15,150 nt of DNA. Origin: an uncultured Bacillus sp. (lineage in GTDB: Bacteria > Bacillota > Bacilli > Bacillales > Cytobacillaceae). How positions within the stretch are numbered: position 1 is the stretch's first letter; every line of letters starts with the position of its first letter. The notes beneath the pieces are model-generated. The model was not told the DNA's origin, searched no databases, and was given only the letters and a program-made list of their open reading frames with translations. The stretch is taken from assembly GCA_937894355.1 (NCBI GenBank), contig CALCRD010000318.1:1-15150 (forward strand). The letters are read 5' to 3'. Both the position numbers and the translations under genes were made by a program. This document shows positions 12,694 through 15,150 of the stretch, piece by piece.

Positions 12694-12823
12694 GTTGATT
12701 TCCGCTCCAGTCACTACGCTTTCCGCGGGTGGTAGCGGGGAGCCTCCAAGGCACTTTGTGCCTTTGGAGTCTCCCCTGCCCCATACTCCCGCAGGAGTCT
12801 TCGTGCCTTCCGCTCCAATCAAC
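12694..12823 (+). repeat. 130-bp palindromic repeat, copy 3
   Basis: It has the same ends, length and orientation as copy 1. The central hairpin is long: GGGGAG (12737-12742) with CTCCCC (12771-12776), and inside it CTCCAAGGCAC with GTGCCTTTGGAG. Confidence 0.85.
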
Positions 12824-13027
12824 TAAGTATTAATAAGAAGTCAATAACCAGTCATTATTATGTTAAAAAAACTATCTGGAAATGTTTTCATAAATGCATA
12901 AATCTAATCCATTTCTCCAAAAGCCTTTAAATACACAGCGAAATGTTATTTAATTGTAGGTGTAGTTCATGAATATAAAAAAAGACACCGCAATGTGAAA
13001 AAATAATAAATCGTTAGAATTATATTG

Positions 13028-13036
13028 TGATATAAT
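13028..13036 (+). promoter_or_regulatory. Extended -10 promoter of module 3
   Basis: TGATATAAT fits the extended -10 consensus (TGnTATAAT) exactly and lies 34 bases before ATG 13071. No strong -35 is seen, as is usual for this promoter class. Confidence 0.6.
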
Positions 13037-13070
13037 ATTTCGAGTGTGATAAAGGAATATGGAGGCTGAC

Positions 13071-13817
13071 ATGGAAGAAACAATTAGTCTAAAGGAATTA
13101 CTGCAAACATTACGAAAAAGACTGAGCTTAATCGCGGTTATTTCGATTACAGCTGTTTTGGTAAGTGGGATTGTCAGCTATTTTTATTTGACGCCAATTT
13201 ATCAGGCATCAACACAGCTGTTGGTTAATCAAGAGAAAACAGAACAGACTATCTTAAATTACAATGAGGTCCAAACGAATCTGCAATTAATCAATACCTA
13301 TAATGTCATCATTAAAAGTCCGGCTATTCTTGATTTAGTTATTAAACAGCTTGATTTAGATCTGACAGTGGCTCAACTTAACGGAAAAATTGTCGTTGGC
13401 AGTGAAAAGGATTCGCAAGTTTTGAACATTTCCGTTCAGGACCCTAGCGCGGATACAGCAGCTAACATTGCCAATAGTGTAGCGAGTGTTTTTCAAAAAG
13501 AAATCGTTAAAATTATGAGTGTTGATAATGTCAGTATTTTAGCGAAAGCGACCGTTGCTGACAATCAAACACCCATTAAGCCTAATCCCCAATTGAATAT
13601 TGCTATTGCTCTTGTAGTAGGTTTAATGGCAGGAGTCGGTTTGGCATTTCTACTAGAATACTTCGACAATACCATCAAAACCGAGCAGGATATTGAAAAA
13701 ATCTTGGGATTGCCAGTGTTAGGGGTCATTTCCACGATTGATGAAGAGGATGCAAAAACAGCTAGCCGTCATTCAGCTAGAACTTCAAGGGTAAGAGGTG
13801 AGACTTTTGGCTCTTAG
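13071..13817 (+). CDS. Wzz/YveK-like modulator, module 3
   Basis: A 248-residue paralogue starting MEETISLKELLQTLRKRL. Span 1 is at about 18-40, span 2 at about 177-197 (IAIALVVGLMAGVGLAFLL), with IKPNPQLN before it. The N-terminus and tail match module 2 most closely (LEY-DNT-KTEQDIE-ILG), but VASVFQKEIVKIM and VDNVSIL match module 1, giving a mosaic look. I chose ATG 13071 because GGAGG (13061-13065) precedes it and the paralogues start there; ATG 13059 would add four residues. It overlaps the kinase by 11 bases. Like the others it should span the membrane and present its tail to the kinase. Confidence 0.9.
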   Translation: MEETISLKELLQTLRKRLSLIAVISITAVLVSGIVSYFYLTPIYQASTQLLVNQEKTEQTILNYNEVQTNLQLINTYNVIIKSPAILDLVIKQLDLDLTVAQLNGKIVVGSEKDSQVLNISVQDPSADTAANIANSVASVFQKEIVKIMSVDNVSILAKATVADNQTPIKPNPQLNIAIALVVGLMAGVGLAFLLEYFDNTIKTEQDIEKILGLPVLGVISTIDEEDAKTASRHSARTSRVRGETFGS

Positions 13818-14520
13818 AAAAAAACCGTCTACAACAAATACTCATCAAATGAACCAAAAGCGGAGTCTGATTACGCAGCATAGTCCAAAGTCGTCAATTT
13901 CTGAGCAATACCGAACGATTCGAACCAATATTCAGTTCTCAGCGATCGACCAAGAATTGCGGTCGGTGATGATTACATCAGCTGACCCAGCTGAGGGCAA
14001 ATCAACAACAGCTGCTAACTTAGCAGTAACTTTCGCGCAACAGGGTAAAAAGGTATTAATTGTTGATGCTGACTTAAGAAAGCCAACGGTGCATTATACG
14101 TTCCAAGTCCAAAATGTCTATGGCTTAACTAATGTGTTAACAAAACAAAAGACACTTGAAGCAGCCTTAGCGGAAACCAATATTGATAACCTGCATGTGT
14201 TAACGAGTGGTCCCGTTCCGCCGAATCCAGCTGAATTATTAGGCTCTCATGCGATGCTAGATTTTATCGCAAAAGTAGAAAATCAATATGATATCGTCTT
14301 GTTTGACACGCCACCATTACTAGCGGTAACTGACTCGCAAATTCTAGCTAATCTATGTCAGGGCAGTATTTTGGTGGTAGCGAGCGGTAAGACCGAAATC
14401 GAAAAGGTAATCAAAGCTAAGGAATTACTAGCCTCTGCTAAGGGTAAATTGCTTGGAGCGGTATTAAATAATAAGAAAATGGATGATTCGAACTACTATT
14501 ATTATTACGGTACAAAATAA
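13807..14520 (+). CDS. BY-type protein-tyrosine kinase, module 3
   Basis: 237 residues from TTG 13807 (MALRKKPS), chosen because AGGTG lies six bases upstream and the arrangement repeats that of module 2. Motifs: EQYRTIR (E34, R37, R40), Walker A ADPAEGKST (59-67), A' VLIVDADLRKP (83-93), Walker B IVLFDTPP (163-170) and five tyrosines (230-234). B. subtilis PtkA has the same length. There is no terminator before the phosphatase gene 99 bases downstream, so this module alone appears joined to it. It is predicted to autophosphorylate with its modulator and to be dephosphorylated by the downstream PHP enzyme. Confidence 0.93.
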   Translation: MALRKKPSTTNTHQMNQKRSLITQHSPKSSISEQYRTIRTNIQFSAIDQELRSVMITSADPAEGKSTTAANLAVTFAQQGKKVLIVDADLRKPTVHYTFQVQNVYGLTNVLTKQKTLEAALAETNIDNLHVLTSGPVPPNPAELLGSHAMLDFIAKVENQYDIVLFDTPPLLAVTDSQILANLCQGSILVVASGKTEIEKVIKAKELLASAKGKLLGAVLNNKKMDDSNYYYYYGTK

Positions 14521-14619
14521 AACAGGATTCGACAAATTCCACTCTTTACCATAAGTATTGATGGTGTTAGTATTAGAAAAGTATGGATTTATTAGGATTT
14601 TATAGGAGGAGGGTTGTAG

Positions 14620-15150
14620 ATGATTGACATACATTGTCATATTTTGCCAGATGTTGACGACGGTGCAAAAACCATAGAAGACACTCTAGCTATGGCGAGA
14701 GCGGCTGTTGATCAAGGCATTTCGACAATCATTGCAACCCCCCATCTTAATAAAGACTATGAAAATAGTAAACCACTCATCTTAAGAACGGCTACGGAAG
14801 TGAATAAGGCGCTAGACGCCGCAAACATTCCGTTAACGATTCTTCCAGGACAAGAAATCCGCATCTATGGGGAGATCCTCACTGATTATCACCAACAAGA
14901 GATATTGCCGATGGTTGGATCAGATTACCTGTTGATTGAATTACCATCAGGGCATGTTCCGCGCTATACCGAAAGAATGCTTTACGATTTGCAACTAGCA
15001 GGCTTTATCCCGATTATTGCTCATCCGGAGCGCAATCGTGAAATCATTCAACATCCAGACATTCTTTATCAATTGGTGAAAAAAGGGGCACTCACTCAGT
15101 TAACAGGTGCTAGTGTTTGTGGTGCCTTTGGTAAAAAAATAAAAGCATTT
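14620..15150 (+). CDS. PHP-family protein-tyrosine phosphatase (YwqE/CpsB/CapC type), cut by the window end
   Basis: The first 177 residues are present; family members are about 250 long, so roughly 70 percent is visible and the frame is open at the edge. It should remove phosphate from tyrosines of the BY-kinases using metal ions in a PHP-fold barrel. Metal-site candidates are visible: H5 and H7 in MIDIHCHILPDVDDG, H42 in ATPHLN, E79 in GQEIRI, E107 in LLIELPS and H135 in IIAHPERN. ATG 14620 follows TAGGAGGAGGG at a normal distance. It is the only phosphatase for three kinases in the window, though others may lie outside it. Confidence 0.93.
   Translation, partial: MIDIHCHILPDVDDGAKTIEDTLAMARAAVDQGISTIIATPHLNKDYENSKPLILRTATEVNKALDAANIPLTILPGQEIRIYGEILTDYHQQEILPMVGSDYLLIELPSGHVPRYTERMLYDLQLAGFIPIIAHPERNREIIQHPDILYQLVKKGALTQLTGASVCGAFGKKIKAF

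Larger units (their letters stand above)
12515..13070. other. Spacer between modules 2 and 3
   Basis: It holds the module 2 terminator, the 130-bp repeat (12694-12823), the TGTTATTTAATT motif (12944-12955) and the module 3 promoter. No gene is seen. Confidence 0.6.

Overview
The window is low-GC Firmicute DNA, most likely from a Bacillaceae member of the Bacillus/Neobacillus type. The evidence is strong AGGAGG-type ribosome sites, frequent GTG and TTG starts, a LysM-NlpC/P60 wall hydrolase, a PlcR-like regulator and a YwqC/YwqD/YwqE-type tyrosine phosphorylation locus. No rRNA, tRNA, CRISPR array or transposase was found.

Left part (1-5300) is accessory and rich in repeats. A two-gene Fic toxin-antitoxin cassette (660-1671) sits between two direct copies of a composite repeat (281-575 and 1867-2235). 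That repeat contains 53-bp tandem units and REP-like GAACCGTCCCC ends. Next comes a lone AAA ATPase of the Septu PtuA-like/COG3950 type (2355-3497) with no nuclease partner and an apparently short C-terminus. Two small unknown membrane proteins follow (3912-4223 minus, 4615-5034 plus). The second ends directly against ten units of a 21-bp tandem repeat.

Middle part (5300-8650): a secreted three-LysM NlpC/P60 endopeptidase (minus) is divergent from a 47-codon gene (6711-6854), with a dyad and direct repeats between them. A PlcR/NprR-type HTH-TPR regulator (7025-7894 minus) is divergent from a 39-residue secreted peptide gene (8341-8460). The peptide's C-terminal DELPSVY resembles the PapR signalling heptapeptide. 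I read these two genes as a candidate peptide quorum-sensing pair; this is the most interesting system in the window.

Right part (8650-15150): three tandem paralogous modules, each a Wzz/YveK-like membrane modulator overlapping a BY-type tyrosine kinase. Modules 1 and 2 end in their own terminators. Module 3 appears to read into a PHP-type protein-tyrosine phosphatase (14620 onward, cut by the window end). Together they should control chain length and export in capsule or exopolysaccharide synthesis, with three kinases apparently sharing one phosphatase. Three copies of an exactly 130-bp palindromic repeat lie between the regulator and peptide genes and between the modules. Dyads with TATG/CATA half-sites occur before modules 1 and 2 and before the peptide gene, so quorum control of this locus is possible but unproven.
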